DNA of 64,000 nucleotides from the NCBI RefSeq assembly GCF_000003815.2, contig NC_049984.1:3804618-3868617 (forward strand), written 5' to 3'. A program made the translations under genes and the position numbers. This stretch comes from Branchiostoma floridae (Eukaryota > Chordata > Leptocardii > Amphioxiformes > Branchiostomatidae). The notes under the pieces were generated by a model. It had not been told where the DNA came from. It saw only the letters and a list, made by a program, of their open reading frames with translations, and did no database searches. This document shows, piece after piece, positions 21,481 to 33,534 of the stretch; within the stretch, counting starts at the first letter, position 1, and every line of letters begins with the position of its first letter.

Positions 21481-22689
21481 CTTTTTACCACTGTGACTTT
21501 TGGTTGAGGTCGAGTAAGTACAAGGATTTGTGTGTTATTTTGCATGTATAGATGAAAATCAAGATAACTTTACATTCCGTAAGACGTCAAAAGTGTCACA
21601 GGGTAACTATAATCTCAAATGAACTGTTACCCTAACGGGCAAGAGACACAAACTTAGGGAGACGAAAAGAGGCTTTACAATGTTTCTACAAAACCAAATT
21701 AGTTGACATCTTTTGGTACTAAGCCTTCAATGTGGATCATAAGGTAATCATCACATCTGAATAAAACGTCAAGAGTGCACATTTCTGAGGTTACGTATGC
21801 TGAAAAGAGTTGATACCTTAACATTCAGGTTTGATTTTTGACTTGCATGTAAGACGCATAGATTAGTTGGGCTGGTCACGCTATCTGCTTGCCGGGTTGC
21901 GCAAGGACACAGTGTATGAATGTGATTTCCCAATAGATGCAGTATAAATCTACGAACAATCTAAAACAATCTTTAGAGTTGTGTATTAATCTGCATAGTA
22001 TATCATAACCTTCCTCGCATTTGAATCACTGTCATCCTTAGCGCGAGTTAAGCACTGTCCGGTTTAAAACAAACATAACAAGCCCAATTGCATTATAACC
22101 TTTTCATTTGAGGTCTGATTCACCTCCTGAAATGCCGAGACAATATGCAGACGAACACAAAAAGTGTGAGTACGTCCTATTCAGAGTTAGGGTGTATTCT
22201 GAGTATTCATTGACTTATTGGCTGGCTAGGATAGTCATATGGAATCAGTAAAATGAATACTAGATAGCGCTGCAATAATTTCACGTAGCCAAGGAGGTAT
22301 TTATGTCGTAGACTCTACATTTTCTGATGAGAGCAATGCCCGCAAATGCCGAAGAATATTTTAACTACCAATACTGAAGAAGTAACCGTTAAGTTACGCA
22401 CAGGCATGCAGACAAAATCTAAAAGTGACGACTGCATTCGAAAAACTCTGGACCATTCTATAAGCTTCGTCTTATCTTGATGTACCATTGCATTTACTTT
22501 TGAAATCTCTTCTTAAAGTCCCTTACGACAGTAAAATACACATTTGACTCTCTGTATTTCCACGGGACCTCCTTTGGTGCCTAAAATTTGCAGACAAAAA
22601 GAATTTTTGAAGTGGCCTATCCCACCCTCTTCATGCCTGTAGATGGTACGGCCCCTCAGTACCGCCATTAAACTCGGATGCGCTCTTCA
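21481..22689. other. No supported gene
   Basis: Upstream flank of the PLXDC promoter region. Only short frames; no repeat family was recognised. Confidence 0.45.
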
Positions 22690-22694
22690 TTTTC

Positions 22695-22788
22695 ATTGGT
22701 TCTTGATTGCCTCCAAGTCATGATTGATTGGTTCGCTGGATTGCCGTTGATGACGTCGCTAACAAACAGCAAGGCGCGTAAATATAAG
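22695..22788 (+). promoter_or_regulatory. Upstream CCAAT/CRE/TATA promoter
   Basis: Two inverse CCAAT boxes (ATTGG at 22695 and 22727), a CRE-like TGACGTCG (22751-22758) and a TATA box TAAATATAAG (22779-22788) lie in proper order on the plus strand, predicting a start near 22815. The next 650 bp are GC-rich. It could drive a longer PLXDC transcript or a separate non-coding one. The first downstream ATG gives only 19 codons (MGADVEPARF...). Confidence 0.45.
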
Positions 22789-23470
22789 GCCTTTTCTCCC
22801 CCACAAATGGCCATTTGTATTCCTTAACTTCTCCGATGGGCGCTGATGTAGAACCGGCGCGTTTCCGCGGATTCGATCGCGGTAAATTTAGCTAAATTGG
22901 TTCCCCGTCCGCAAAATCGGTGAACATCGACGTTGGGGACAGATAGGTGATGAGTACGGGGCATTGCCTGGGGACCACTGCCGCCAGCTGTCCAGGGAGA
23001 GCAATTTGGCCCCGGTCGCCCGGGCTTATATCGTCGTAAATTCCATCGGAACTGGGTAGTTTTTCTTCCAGATTGAATTCTGCCATCGACCCCCGCCAGC
23101 GCAAGCCAGACGTTTATGGGAACCGTTGGTAGTGGTTATTTGGACGAAAAATATTCTCCCCATTTCAGCCGGCTCATAGATGGTTTGAGAGTTGGCGGGC
23201 AATTTTCGATCGCGGAGGGAAAATCCTCCGAGACTCCGAGTGCAGTGCTACGATCCTGAATTAAATTACTTTATCTGAGCCACGTATCGCAGGCCGGTAG
23301 GCGGTAACCACACCACGGCGGCGCGTTGATGCACGGAGTGGTCGCACCTCTCGGCCACGCGACCGGTAAAAGCGGTCTCACCCGGGTTACTTTTAACACA
23401 TCGGACTGACCAGATCTTCAGACGCTCACTCCGCTACTGTCAGCGAGGCCGGCACAACAACTCTGTGACA
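22789..23470. other. GC-rich 5' region of PLXDC
   Basis: A CpG-richer stretch than its surroundings, between the two candidate promoters. A minus-strand frame (22892-23104, containing MAEFNLEEKLPSSDG) is open but unrecognised and probably reflects base composition. Confidence 0.4.
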
Positions 23471-23478
23471 TATATAAG
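23471..23478 (+). promoter_or_regulatory. TATA box of PLXDC exon 1
   Basis: TATATAAG lies 73 bp before the start codon and directly precedes a GC-rich CCCGGG. A start near 23500 would give a 5' UTR of about 40 nt without any earlier ATG. Confidence 0.6.
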
Positions 23479-23543
23479 CCCGGGTTTTGCGGAGGTTTCC
23501 TACAGATCTGTGTGGTAGGAAGAGGGAAAGGATTGTAGACGAC

Positions 23544-23643
23544 ATGGTACAAGCACGTGGAAGAACGTTCCTGGTCGTGGCGGCGTTAGCGCTCTCTTCA
23601 CATATCTGGCCAGTTGGCAGTGAACGAGGATCGGAAGAAACAG
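23544..23643 (+). CDS. PLXDC: PLXDC exon 1: signal peptide
   Basis: Thirty-three codons plus one base, ending at a strong donor (ACAG|GTAGGT), phase 1. The ATG is the first after the TATA box and sits in a good context (GACATGG). Residues 1-8 are basic (MVQARGRT), residues 9-18 hydrophobic (FLVVAALALS), followed by SSHIW, a classic secretory signal. PLXDC proteins are single-pass type I membrane receptors with a large extracellular part, so a signal peptide in exon 1 is expected. Assignment rests on correct phase with exon 2 and on the lack of a better start nearer the conserved exons. The intron behind it is unusually long (32.7 kb), so linkage is an inference. Confidence 0.62.
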
Positions 23644-23873
23644 GTAGGTCTGAAACAATATAGCGCAATTCAAAGAAATGAATGTAGTGATAGACAAATA
23701 TGTACAGAGACGGATGCACACATTGGTACTTATACATGTTCAATGCTATGTCTAGGCACGCTCTGCTTTTGTCATTACGCACGGCTGTAGCATTTACCTT
23801 ACATTGGTGATACGGATGAATCGCTGTGCTGACAGACATGTATATGAGATCTCTTTTGGCTTCCTTATTAGAT
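23589..23873 (+). repeat. Inverted-repeat arm covering exon 1 end and intron 1 start
   Basis: Plus-strand partner of 19115-19402. The two arms are separated by about 4.2 kb that contains the promoter region. Confidence 0.8.
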
Positions 23874-24420
23874 CTGGGCTAGATCCATACTCAGGCCCTA
23901 AGCATGTCGGACCGTACTGCATACAGAACGAATACGATAATTGCCACGATAGCTATAGCTACGTTGGGATAATGGATAGACTCTGTAGCGCTGGAATTTG
24001 AATGGGAATCTTGCAGTGAGCCAGCGCCGCGTGCCAACGCATTGTTGCAGCGGTTTGATACTGCTCGCTGCACACGAAGATGGTGGATGAATACGTACTG
24101 CTATCTGTTTAGACTGGTTTTGCCAGTTTTACTTTACGTTTTGACGCTGGGAATAGGGAGAATATTTGGCAGGAACATTTGGCCGCCGTAGGGTATTATC
24201 GGATCGAGGGAAAAATGTGAACTTTTCCGTGGATAGACTCACCTGGCCAATTACGCCCCTTACGTTCCAAACCCCCTCTTCCTGCTCTCCATCGTAGAAT
24301 GACCTGGTGGAGGCTACGGATTTCTTTTGTCGAATCCTGCGATCCATGCCTCTACAGAAAGGCCCGTTGAAGTATACATCATTGTTTTTCAATCCCGCTT
24401 CAAAGGCACACAGTAGATAT
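23874..24420. other. Intron 1, unremarkable part
   Basis: No repeat or exon was recognised. Confidence 0.4.
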
Positions 24421-25275
24421 TAGACCTGTGGTAGTAATTGCCGGGATATGCCAAAGGCATTTCTATCACACGTTAATCAGACTATCAGACATATACGGAT
24501 TTCTTTTTGCCACAAAGTACTGTCCATTCCCCCGTAGAAATAGCCTGGTGGAGGCTATGTTTTCTTACTCTAAAGACATACGTTTTGTATCAGCTTTGTG
24601 GCAGTAACTACCTGGATAAGCCAGTGGCATGGCTATCACATGTTGGTCAGACCATCGGATATACGGATTCCTTTATGACAAATTGTACTCTCCGTAGATA
24701 AGGCCTTTTGGAGGCTATGTTCCTTTCCTATCCCACTCTTAAGATAGACGTTAGCGATCAGCTTTGTGGCAGTAACTACCTGGATATGCGGTATGGCTAT
24801 CACGTGTTGGTCAGACCATCAGATATACGGATTCCCTTTTGCCGAATTTGCCTGGTGTAGGCTTTGTTATTTTTTTCCAATCTCCCTCTAAAGATAGACG
24901 CTCGCTATCAGCTTTGTGACAGTAACTACCTGGATATGCTAGCGGTATGGTTATCACACGTTGGGTATGCCATCGGCTATCTTATGGACGGGTACCTTTT
25001 TGCGGAATTTGCCTGTTAGAGGCTATGTTTTCTTCCCCATCTCCCTCTAAAGATAGACGTTAGCTATCAGCTTTGTGGCAGTAACTACCTGGATATGGTA
25101 TGGCTATCACATGGTGGTCAGACCATCAGATAGCTTATGGACGGGTTCCTTTTTGCGGAATTTACCTGTTAGATGTTTTTTCCCTTCTCACTCTAAAGAT
25201 AGACGTTCGCTATCAGCTTTGTGGCAGTAGCTACCTGGATATGGTATGGCTATCACGGGCTGGTCAGACCATCAG
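24421..25275. repeat. Six tandem units of about 145-170 bp
   Basis: Each unit has TATCAGCTTTGTGGCAGTAA followed by CTACCTGGATATG, GGCTATCACATG.TGGTCAGACC, ATCAGATA and CGGATTCCTTTTTGC. The GTGGCAGTAA anchor falls near 24432, 24601, 24769, 24919, 25078 and 25223. Located in PLXDC intron 1. Confidence 0.85.
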
Positions 25276-26999
25276 ATAGGCAGAGCTTCCTGTGGGTTGA
25301 CGAGGCGGTTAATGAGTCTGTAAGCAACGGGCTCCGAAGATCATAGCGGGCTGACTGGCGGAACAAATCCCAGACATCACGAGCCGCCCTCGCGTCATTA
25401 CTATGGAAAGCGCAACGTCTCTCCAGAGATAACTCAATCGACTTGATCTTAGGGAAAGAAAATGGCCGTAGAGGACGGTTATCTATATAGTTATAATTTA
25501 GTAAAAGGAAACGTTGTATGGAGAAAGCCGCATGAAGTCATGAACCGCGTGGATTTTTTTTCATCGGCCGTTGAACTCTAGATAGTTTTAATGCTGGTAT
25601 AGTGACGCTAGTTTGCGAAAGCTCTTTGTCATAACGTGTGGCACACACAGGGTTATTGTAAGGTACAGTTAGAGGAGGAATGACTGGAGGTTGAAGTATG
25701 CCATCTTCTTAAACTGAATCTTAAATCTTTTCAATGTTTTATAGCCTTTGTACGAACAGTGATCTAGACGTTAGATGAGATTGATATTTTCTTTCTACCG
25801 TTTATTACATGTACGTCCTCTTCGATTAGATTTTTCCCTTTACATTTTGCGAAACGTTCTCAGCTATAAAGATGATTGTAATTGTAATAAGAAACATGAT
25901 CTACGTTATATATTGCATAAATCCATTAAACCAGCACAAGGGAAATGTATGCACTGATTGATTTCGACAGTAAACATTACGGCCTAGTAGGGCTACAAAA
26001 TGGCATCCTTTTTCTCATGGTAATTGTAGCTCGAGCTCACTAGTGGATAGCTGACTTTTTACTCCCTACTGCGATGAAAGAGAACAGATGGAAAAAGGCC
26101 AAATTGCAATAACTATCGCAAGCAATGTTTCAAATAAATATTTCCTGCAAATATTTAAGGGAGAAAGGTCCCATTTTGCTTCGTTTTAGTAGATCACAGA
26201 ACTAAGGTCTTGGAAATATTCGTCTTTATTAACCCCCACCTCTCACTTGACTACGGACCGCATACTCATTAAACGGTCCCTCTCATGCTGCAGATACTAT
26301 GTCGATTTTCACCCGGATTCTGGAACGATTCTAAACCGTACTTCAAATGTTGTATATTGAATGTAAACTTAATAGCCTTTATTTATGGTAACGTCAAGAC
26401 GGGATAGTGCATGAGAGAGGTATGAAATTAAGTATCATTTTAAAAGAAACGGGCTTTGAATTCTGAAGCTTGAAAAATACTAGCATAATGCCAGTCTCAC
26501 AAGAGCTGTTAAAGCCTTACTTAAGAGAGCTGCTGCTGCTACAACGGCGCCAAGAAAATTATGACGGCTACCATAAACGTACCATAAAACCCGGTCTAGA
26601 TTGTATATCTGAAACCACAGTGGAAGCTGTTTTCTGCTTCACATTGTACAATAACAGTAAATCAATCTATTAACTGCTCACAAAAAATGCAGGCGATACA
26701 CACAGGGGCCACAAAACGGCATGTAAATGAGCAGGTGCGCGTTAAAATGGAGCGGCTGCCTTTATTACGAAAAAGAATGGGTACAAAAGCCGGATGGGTA
26801 TGATTACGTGCAATTATAAAACATGTTTGTGTATCGACGTTCCGTTTGTGTTTCTGCCAAGCAAAAGTTTCCGTTCGGCGGCGGGTTCATCCTCCGCGGG
26901 TTCCACCGTGAGCTTGCCGCCTCGTGATTGCTGGAAGTGCAGGGACCATGTCATTACCTGCGGTTTATCACCTCCTGAATTATGCAGAAGATCGCACGT
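25276..26999. other. Intron 1, no recognised element
   Basis: AT-rich sequence with short frames only. Confidence 0.4.
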
Positions 27000-28160
27000 G
27001 GCTGTAAAGGCATCTGGCGCTGGGGCTAATCTAAAATTGTTGCAGCAACGACGAGTAGAGATCTAACATTAGGGTAGTTCGACTTCTGTGAATGTTGTCC
27101 AATGGACCAACATCCTCTGATAACCTTGAATATCACTTCAATGATTTTGGTGTAAGATTATATATGAGTGGCTCTCTCTCTGGAAAGACATCTGGCACAT
27201 GGGCTAATCTAAAATTGTTGCAGCAACTACGAGTAGAGATCTAACATTAGGGTAGTTCGACGTCTGCTAGTTTTTTCCAATGCCCCAACATCCTCTGATA
27301 ACCTTGAATATCCCTTCAAGACTTTTGCTGTAAGATTATATATGAGTGATACTCTACTTGGCTGTAAAGACATCTGGCGCAAGGACTTATCTAGAATTGT
27401 TGCAGCAACTACGTGTAGAGATCTAACATTAAGGTAGTTCAAACCTCGAATATTGTTAACTTTTAAGACTTTTTCTGTAAGATTATATATTATTAGTGAT
27501 ACTCTACGTGGCTGGAAAGACATCTGGCACATGCGGTAACTACGAGTAGAGATCTAACGTTAGGGTAGTTCGACAATGCCTGACCATCAAACCTCTAATA
27601 ACTTTCAAGACTTTAGCTGTAAGATTATATATGAATGATACTCTACGTGGCTGTAAAGGCATCTGGCGCTGGAGCTAATCTAAAATTGTTGCAGCAACTA
27701 CGTGCAGAGATCTAACATTGGGGTAGTTCGACTTCTGTGAATTTTGTCCAATGCCCCAACATCCTCTGATAACCTTGAATATCCCTTCAATACTTTTGCT
27801 GTAAAATTATATATGAGTGATACTATACGTGGCCGTAAAGGCATCTGGCGCTGAGGCTAATCTAAAATTGTTGCAGCAACGACGTGTGGAGATCTAACAT
27901 TAGAGTTATGTTCGACTTTTGTCCAATACCTCAGCATCAAACCTCTGATAACCTTCAAGACTTTTGCTGTAAGATTATATATGAGTGATACTCTACGTGC
28001 TGTAAAGACATCTAGCTCAGGGACTTATCTAGAATTGTTGTAGTAACGACGTGTAGAGATCTAATATTAGGGTAGTTCGACTCTTGTCTAATGCGTCAAC
28101 ATCAAACATCTTCTGATGACCTTCAATATCCTTTCAAGACTTTTTCTATGAGATTATAAG
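27000..28160. repeat. Seven tandem units of about 130-182 bp
   Basis: The anchor GAGATCTAACATTAGGGTAG falls near 27057, 27235, 27417, 27548, 27707, 27889 and 28056. Other shared blocks are AAATTGTTGCAGCAAC, GCTGTAAGATTATATATGAG and GTGGCTGTAAAG.CATCTGG. The fourth unit has lost about 50 bp. Located in PLXDC intron 1. Confidence 0.88.
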
Positions 28161-29079
28161 TCAGTGGTTCTCTAGGAGTGGCTACCCACCCACCAAGCAT
28201 GAATCGTAACAAATCTCTCCTGCTAGAGTAATAAAGTTGGGTATTCATATTTCTTCACTTTTCTACGTTGGCATCTCTCCAGCACCTTCATCCGTACTGA
28301 TGATTCTAAAGCTCAAAGCTTTCAACATCTTTCGCTCCTCCATTTAACCCCATGTCAGACGCCTATTGTAGTGACAGGAGAGCGAGACGTTATTTGTGAG
28401 ATTTTCTCAGCTGGCTTTAGCTGCCGGAAGACGGGAAGCCATGTAATTTTAAAGTTCTTCCGTTAAAGTCGTCAATTAAAAAGCCCGAGTAAATGTCAGT
28501 GGTGGCGTCAACGTAAGTGTGGTTACTCGAGTGCGTCATTGCGGAGTCTCGTCTTGGTTCTGAGTTGAAAAGAAGATTACAAAGTTACCGCGCACTCACT
28601 CACTTCTTTGAAGTAGTAGCTGCCAACTTTGCGCTTTGAAATCTTGGTCAGTAGATCAATGTTCGACAGAAGGAGACAATTTCATATCTTTCAAAAGTTG
28701 TCAGAGTTTGATCTTGACTGTGACTTTACTAGCTCTCGCACAAACCATTTTTCGACGTTGCTTTATCTATTTCCTCAAGGTTCACCACATAACAAGTGTA
28801 TGGTATACTCCGTGAGTATATCCGATTATAGTTCGTCGAACTAACCGCGCTATATGTCGTATCATCATCACTATGTATGATGTTCAGTTACATTTAGTTT
28901 CATCACTCATTTCTTTGTTTCCATTATTTTACAAATGTATAATTTTGCCACATGATTTTACATTGTATCATGTTTTGTGACCTGGCCGCCTTGGAAATCT
29001 GCAAAGATACTGAAATGGCCACCAATGAGTCCACAAGATGAAATACATAAATAGATGAATAAATAAATTAATAAATACA
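28161..29079. other. Intron 1, no recognised element
   Basis: No repeat or coding feature was recognised. Confidence 0.4.
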
Positions 29080-30007
29080 GTCGACAGCTCCCCATCCATC
29101 ACCACACCAGAACTTCTGACAACCCCGCGGCCGTTAGCTTCATCTGTCAGCAGTGCCTCTGTGTATTTTCGCAATATGTAAAATCACATTTGTGCGGAAT
29201 ACCCTAAAAGCAGTTATTCAAGCAACTAGATATGATTTTGGAAACGGTCAGACGTTTCAGACACCATACGATGTCTGACGTCAGTGACACTGGAGAGAGT
29301 TTTTATATCCTAGCTATGGCTTGATATGCAAAATAGATCTAGTTGGAGAACGGGTTAACCCTAACTATGAATCGTTTATCCTAACTATGAACTGTGCGGA
29401 ATAATTTTCTTACACATCAGGATATCCGATTAATTCACAGACAGCTCCCCACCCATCTCTACACCAGCACGTCTGACAACTCTGCGGCCGTAAGATTCAT
29501 CTGTCAGCAGTTGCTCTGTGACGTGTCCATGGGCGAAACTTCCCAGCCCGCCAAACTTCCCCATTTCACGTCTATCTGATGATCGTCTCTAGCCCCGCAT
29601 CGGACTGATCTCACCCAACAATAAGGGTACATGACAACAACACGACCCGCGAGTAAAGATTTGTCTGCAGGTTTAATTCAGAAATCGTTGAGCATGGTCC
29701 TTTATTACCTTAATATATCATTTAACAATGCCCAACCAAAACTTGTATATTCCCAATACTTAAAATCATACGTTGGTGATGGGATTTGTACCGAATAATT
29801 TTGATACGCCTTAGTGTACATTCCGTCAGAAGAGAAAATGTTTGTGACAGCGTGTCAGCAGTGTCTCTGTGTGACATTGTCCGTGGGCGAAACTTCCCAG
29901 TCCGCCGAACTTCCCTATTTCACGTCTGATGATCCTCCCCAGCCCCACATCGCACTGATCTCACTCAACAATAAGGGTACACGACAACAACACGACCCAC
30001 GAGTAAA
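29080..30007. repeat. Three-fold repeat with embedded Penelope-type fragment
   Basis: Blocks such as GACAGCTCCCCA.CCATC, CTGACAAC.C.GCGGCCGT and GTCAGCAGT are shared between about 29080-29170 and 29440-29525. The block from GTCAGCAGT through GGGCGAAACTTCCCAG to ACAACACGACCC is shared between about 29500-29655 and 29855-30007. The units are spaced about 350 bp apart. Confidence 0.75.
29213..29300 (-). mobile_element. Penelope-type terminal fragment (family 2)
   Basis: Family-2 blocks AAAGCAGTTATTCAAG, GATATGATTTTGGAAACGG and GACGTTTCAGAC, closing with GTCAGTGACACTGG. The hammerhead-like motif at 29251-29284 (minus strand) keeps GAAAC and GTC. Its stem II differs from 56167-56200 by a compensating T-A to C-G pair, but the core reads CTGACGT, so the last core A is lost. 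Confidence 0.62.
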
Positions 30008-30936
30008 TTGATCAGCTCTCTACTGCAGCGCCTCTGATTTAATAACTGATATTAATGCATATCCCTGCCACGTCTACTGACGCAGTCTCGGCGATATTGC
30101 CGCTATCTGTTCGCGAGTTCACTTTCATCTCAGAACCGCCTAATTTTACTCCGCAAACCGCTTAATGTAAGGCGGGTTTTCTGCTCACATGTTTCTCCCA
30201 TTAATGTAAGGTGCTTCGTTCTTTATATTGCAGCTGGATAGTGTGATATGCAGATGCGAGTATAGCAGCGTGCATACAGGGATCACTTTCTTTTGACGTC
30301 TCTTATATTACTGTAAAATAAACTACGTGAATATACATGCAAAGGCTTATCATTTAAGTACGAACTATGCTGACATTGCACTTCATGCACTTTAAAACTT
30401 CTGCAAGTGCAAACTTTTCAGTCAGCACACAAATTAGTACTCTCCAACCGTGCAAGGAATACTTATTGATTGCACCTTTACCGTACAGTTGAGCTCCTGT
30501 GAAAACTCTTTCAAGACAAGTCAAACCACATAGAATCCACATAGGTTGTACTTTGACTGACCCCCGCATTGATCTGGCTGAAAGCTTACCTATGGGTCCC
30601 TCCAAAGGCAAACTTCTTACTTAACGACTGCTCTTAAAAATAATGCAAGATGTACATCCTCTAGGCAAAGAAGATGTTTGGAGCTCCTTCCGGGAAGAGT
30701 TTCTGGAAAATACGTTGACGGAAAATCAATATGGCCGAGTGTTCATCTGCCCGATTCGAAGACAAATGGCTGGAGGGGTGAGAGATTTGAGCGCTGTGGA
30801 ATCACAGTCTAGATAATGGGCAGTCAAGACATGCTCGTCTCTCACGACAATTTCTGTAGATGCAGACTCCCTCGCGCGCGCGGGTTACCACCGTAAAGGA
30901 ATTCGGTCAAGAATCACGCGATTTCCCCTCTTAAGA
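30008..30936. other. Intron 1, no recognised element
   Basis: No repeat or coding feature was recognised. Confidence 0.4.
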
Positions 30937-31147
30937 TACTGTAAATGCAGACATATTCGCGGTGGATGAATGTTCGCGGTTTTCGCGGTGACCACTTCAC
31001 CGCGAACTTAAAATCACCGCGAACATTTTTCTATTATGGTATTAGACTGCAGTCTATCGTGTTACCGCGAAATTAAAACCACCGCGAAAAGTCCTTTGTC
31101 CCGCTACCGCGAATTAAATCCTCGCGAACTTAAATACATTTACAGTA
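30937..31147. mobile_element. MITE with TACTGTAAATGCA termini, short copy
   Basis: Terminal inverted repeats TACTGTAAATGCA (30937) and TACATTTACAGTA (31135-31147). The inside is filled with short CCGCGAACTTAAA and ACCGCGAA blocks in both orientations. The outermost TA at both ends could be a TA target duplication, as for Tc1/mariner-derived MITEs. A larger relative is at 43194-43485. No transposase. Confidence 0.8.
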
Positions 31148-31934
31148 TTGGTTTGAGAGTTGATTGCAAGAGTGCACCTTCCACTGCGTGAGAACTGTGG
31201 GCAAAAAAATGCGCATTTCGTCTACTAGGATCAATATTAGGACAGCGACATTTTAAAGGGCATCTGTAATGCATCGGAGTTGTGGAGGGAGTCAATTATG
31301 TCTGGCCTTCCCTATCTGAAATGTTACAGGCGTCATCACGCAACTTCAGCAGATAATACGGCTCTCCTCGCTATCGGGGTCTAGGTCGATCGGAATCTCG
31401 CGATCTCCAGCTAGGAATCGGTACTCAAATTGTGTCATTTTTCATGTCGAAATCTGTTATGTAATACTACTGAAGGCAGAATACTGCTTCAAATGTGTTG
31501 TAAATGAGCAATCTGATGTCCCAAAGCAGCTGTAAGATTAAATGAAACGGAGTCAAGAGATATTCGGATTTTTCGTAGCTTCTGTTAATAGGATCGTTTT
31601 TTTTTTCAAAAAGGAAACTCTTAAAGATAAAAGAGTCTGACTCAAATTACTTGTTTGTAAGCTATTGGAGCGGATTTCTTATATAGATACGGCATGATTT
31701 GAACAGAACTGAACGTCACCCATTTGCAGCAAAATTTTTAGCACCATAGACAGCGCCATTAATATGCATGCAGCAGACTACGGGCGGTGGTTCCACTGTT
31801 AAATGAGGGGTGATGATACTGGTTACCCATGATTGTAACGCTGGTAATAATAGATTCTAATTTGGCGCCATACGAACGGTTGCGAAGGTTCATCGGGCGG
31901 CTCAGCTGTCTTTTCGGCTGCCTTTTTTATGTAA
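31148..31934. other. Intron 1, no recognised element
   Basis: Only short frames; a T-rich run lies near 31598. Confidence 0.4.
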
Positions 31935-32420
31935 CGTTTATTGCAAATTCTTACCCGTGGGCTCATTGCAGGTAACATGGCTGATTCAAACAGTGTAAAA
32001 ACAATATCACAAGTGTCTTCTCAAGTCTAAAGCAAGTAAAAGCTAACTCCAGATCCGGGGCTATTAGGTTCGACTCCTTTTTCGAAGACAGTGGAAGACG
32101 AAAGATCCCACCTTTTCTATTATGTTTGGGTTTTGTGATGTTAGAAGGAGAATTGTTTTCTTTTTGTCAGTGAATTTGAAGTAATTTGGGTGGAATTCGG
32201 TGGCCTCTTCAATCTTCAGCTCTTTTCTTTCGGGATCTTTAAAAGAGCAGTTTGACATAAAATGTGTTTCGTCTTCCACCGCGTTTGACGTACATTGTCT
32301 CACATCTCCGCCGCGATGGTAGCTGCGGTGATAAACTGTCCTTATTTCATCTGTCTTTATGGAGGCGATCGTGAAATAACAGAAGATAACGAAAGTATTG
32401 GAGGGGAGGGACCGGGGCAA
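31935..32420 (-). pseudogene. LINE 3'-end fragment (C-terminal knuckle and 3' UTR)
   Basis: The minus-strand frame contains RQCTSNAVEDETHFMSNC, matching the knuckle of the LINE at 12521-13387 (KYCTSKAVGDETHFISKC), then TDKKKTILLLTSQNP and CLRKRSRT before the stop at 32064. The 3' UTR ends in TTTGCAATAAAC near 31935. The upstream part beyond about 32310 is no longer alignable. A 5'-truncated insertion in PLXDC intron 1, antisense to the gene. Confidence 0.78.
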
Positions 32421-33318
32421 GGAACATAGCCAGCTGCGATGAAGACTGAACTACACCGATTTCATGGCTGTTTCAGAGATATTGGGAATTAAAGAGATCA
32501 AAAAGAAGTGTTGCTCTCCCGTACAAAATGTAACTTTGAGCTCTTCTACTACATTTATGACTCCCTTAAGGAATGGTATATTTTTGTATGGGCTATATAT
32601 CATAATCCAATATTATGTTAAATCTACGTTCTTTCCTTTTATTGGAACCGTTGCGTAAACGTTTATGAAGATCATATCATTGAAAAGATGTTTCCGAGAG
32701 CTTGGAAGTGGATTCAATGAGAAAGTCAGACAGATCCCCGCTGTGTTTGCATCTCTCATACCTACTTAATCTAACAAGCCATAACCAACCCTGCCGAGAG
32801 CACTACAAGGAGATAGCGGGTCCCTGCGGAGTACATACATATCTGATGAAGTTATCAAAACCATCGTGAAAAGAAGCTTGTGCCATCTATCACATAACAC
32901 ACAAACCGGAGGCAAACGTTCATAACTTTACTGTATTTGCTCACGGTCACTATATGTCATCGTGTCAATGTATATTTATTAATTAACAAAGATGAATACA
33001 TTTACTTGATGCATCTTTGAATTCAAAACGTCGTCGATTTCATTTGCAGAGGATCTTATAGCTGCAGGTTCTTGTCAGTTATGATCTTTAATAAGTATAC
33101 ATATAAAATATGTTAAGATAAGTAATGTAGTAATCTGCGATTAGACTCAATTATAATTCTTTGCTCTTTTCTAATTTCCTTTATCTATTGATCTTTCATT
33201 ACTTTGAGATTGCATATTGAAATATGTCAAAACACGCGACGGTAGGAGAAGTATTAGTTTTGATTGTTATTAGGTAGTATTAGTACAGTTCACAGCTCAA
33301 AACATGTTAATGATAAAG
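32421..33318. other. Intron 1, no recognised element
   Basis: AT-rich; no coding feature was recognised. Confidence 0.4.
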
Positions 33319-33534
33319 CTCCCTTTCCAGTAGACGGCGATCGCGCTGCGCTCTCACTGCGACCTTAAACGGATGTGTGTAACCTTTGATTTCTAGGTAT
33401 ATCATCCAAAATGTGTGACAAGTGTGACAAGAAAGCCAACAGTATTCGTTTTTTTTTCAGTACAATTCGTTCAGCGATCTTTCAAATGAGGTCTCCGAGA
33501 GAGCGGCGAGAGCGCCGTCCCATTGGAAAGGGGG
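33319..33534. mobile_element. MITE-like element with GC-rich inverted ends
   Basis: CTCCCTTTCCAGTAGACGGCG with GCGCTCTC (33319-33355) is mirrored by GAGAGCGGCG and GCCGTCCCATTGGAAAGGGG (33497-33534). The centre is 140 bp of AT-rich filler without coding potential. A target duplication was not identified. Confidence 0.6.

Noticed and set aside
22892-23104. Minus-strand frame with MAEFNLEEKLPSSDG in the promoter region
   Set aside because: Open frames are expected in GC-rich DNA; no homology, promoter or splice site supports it.
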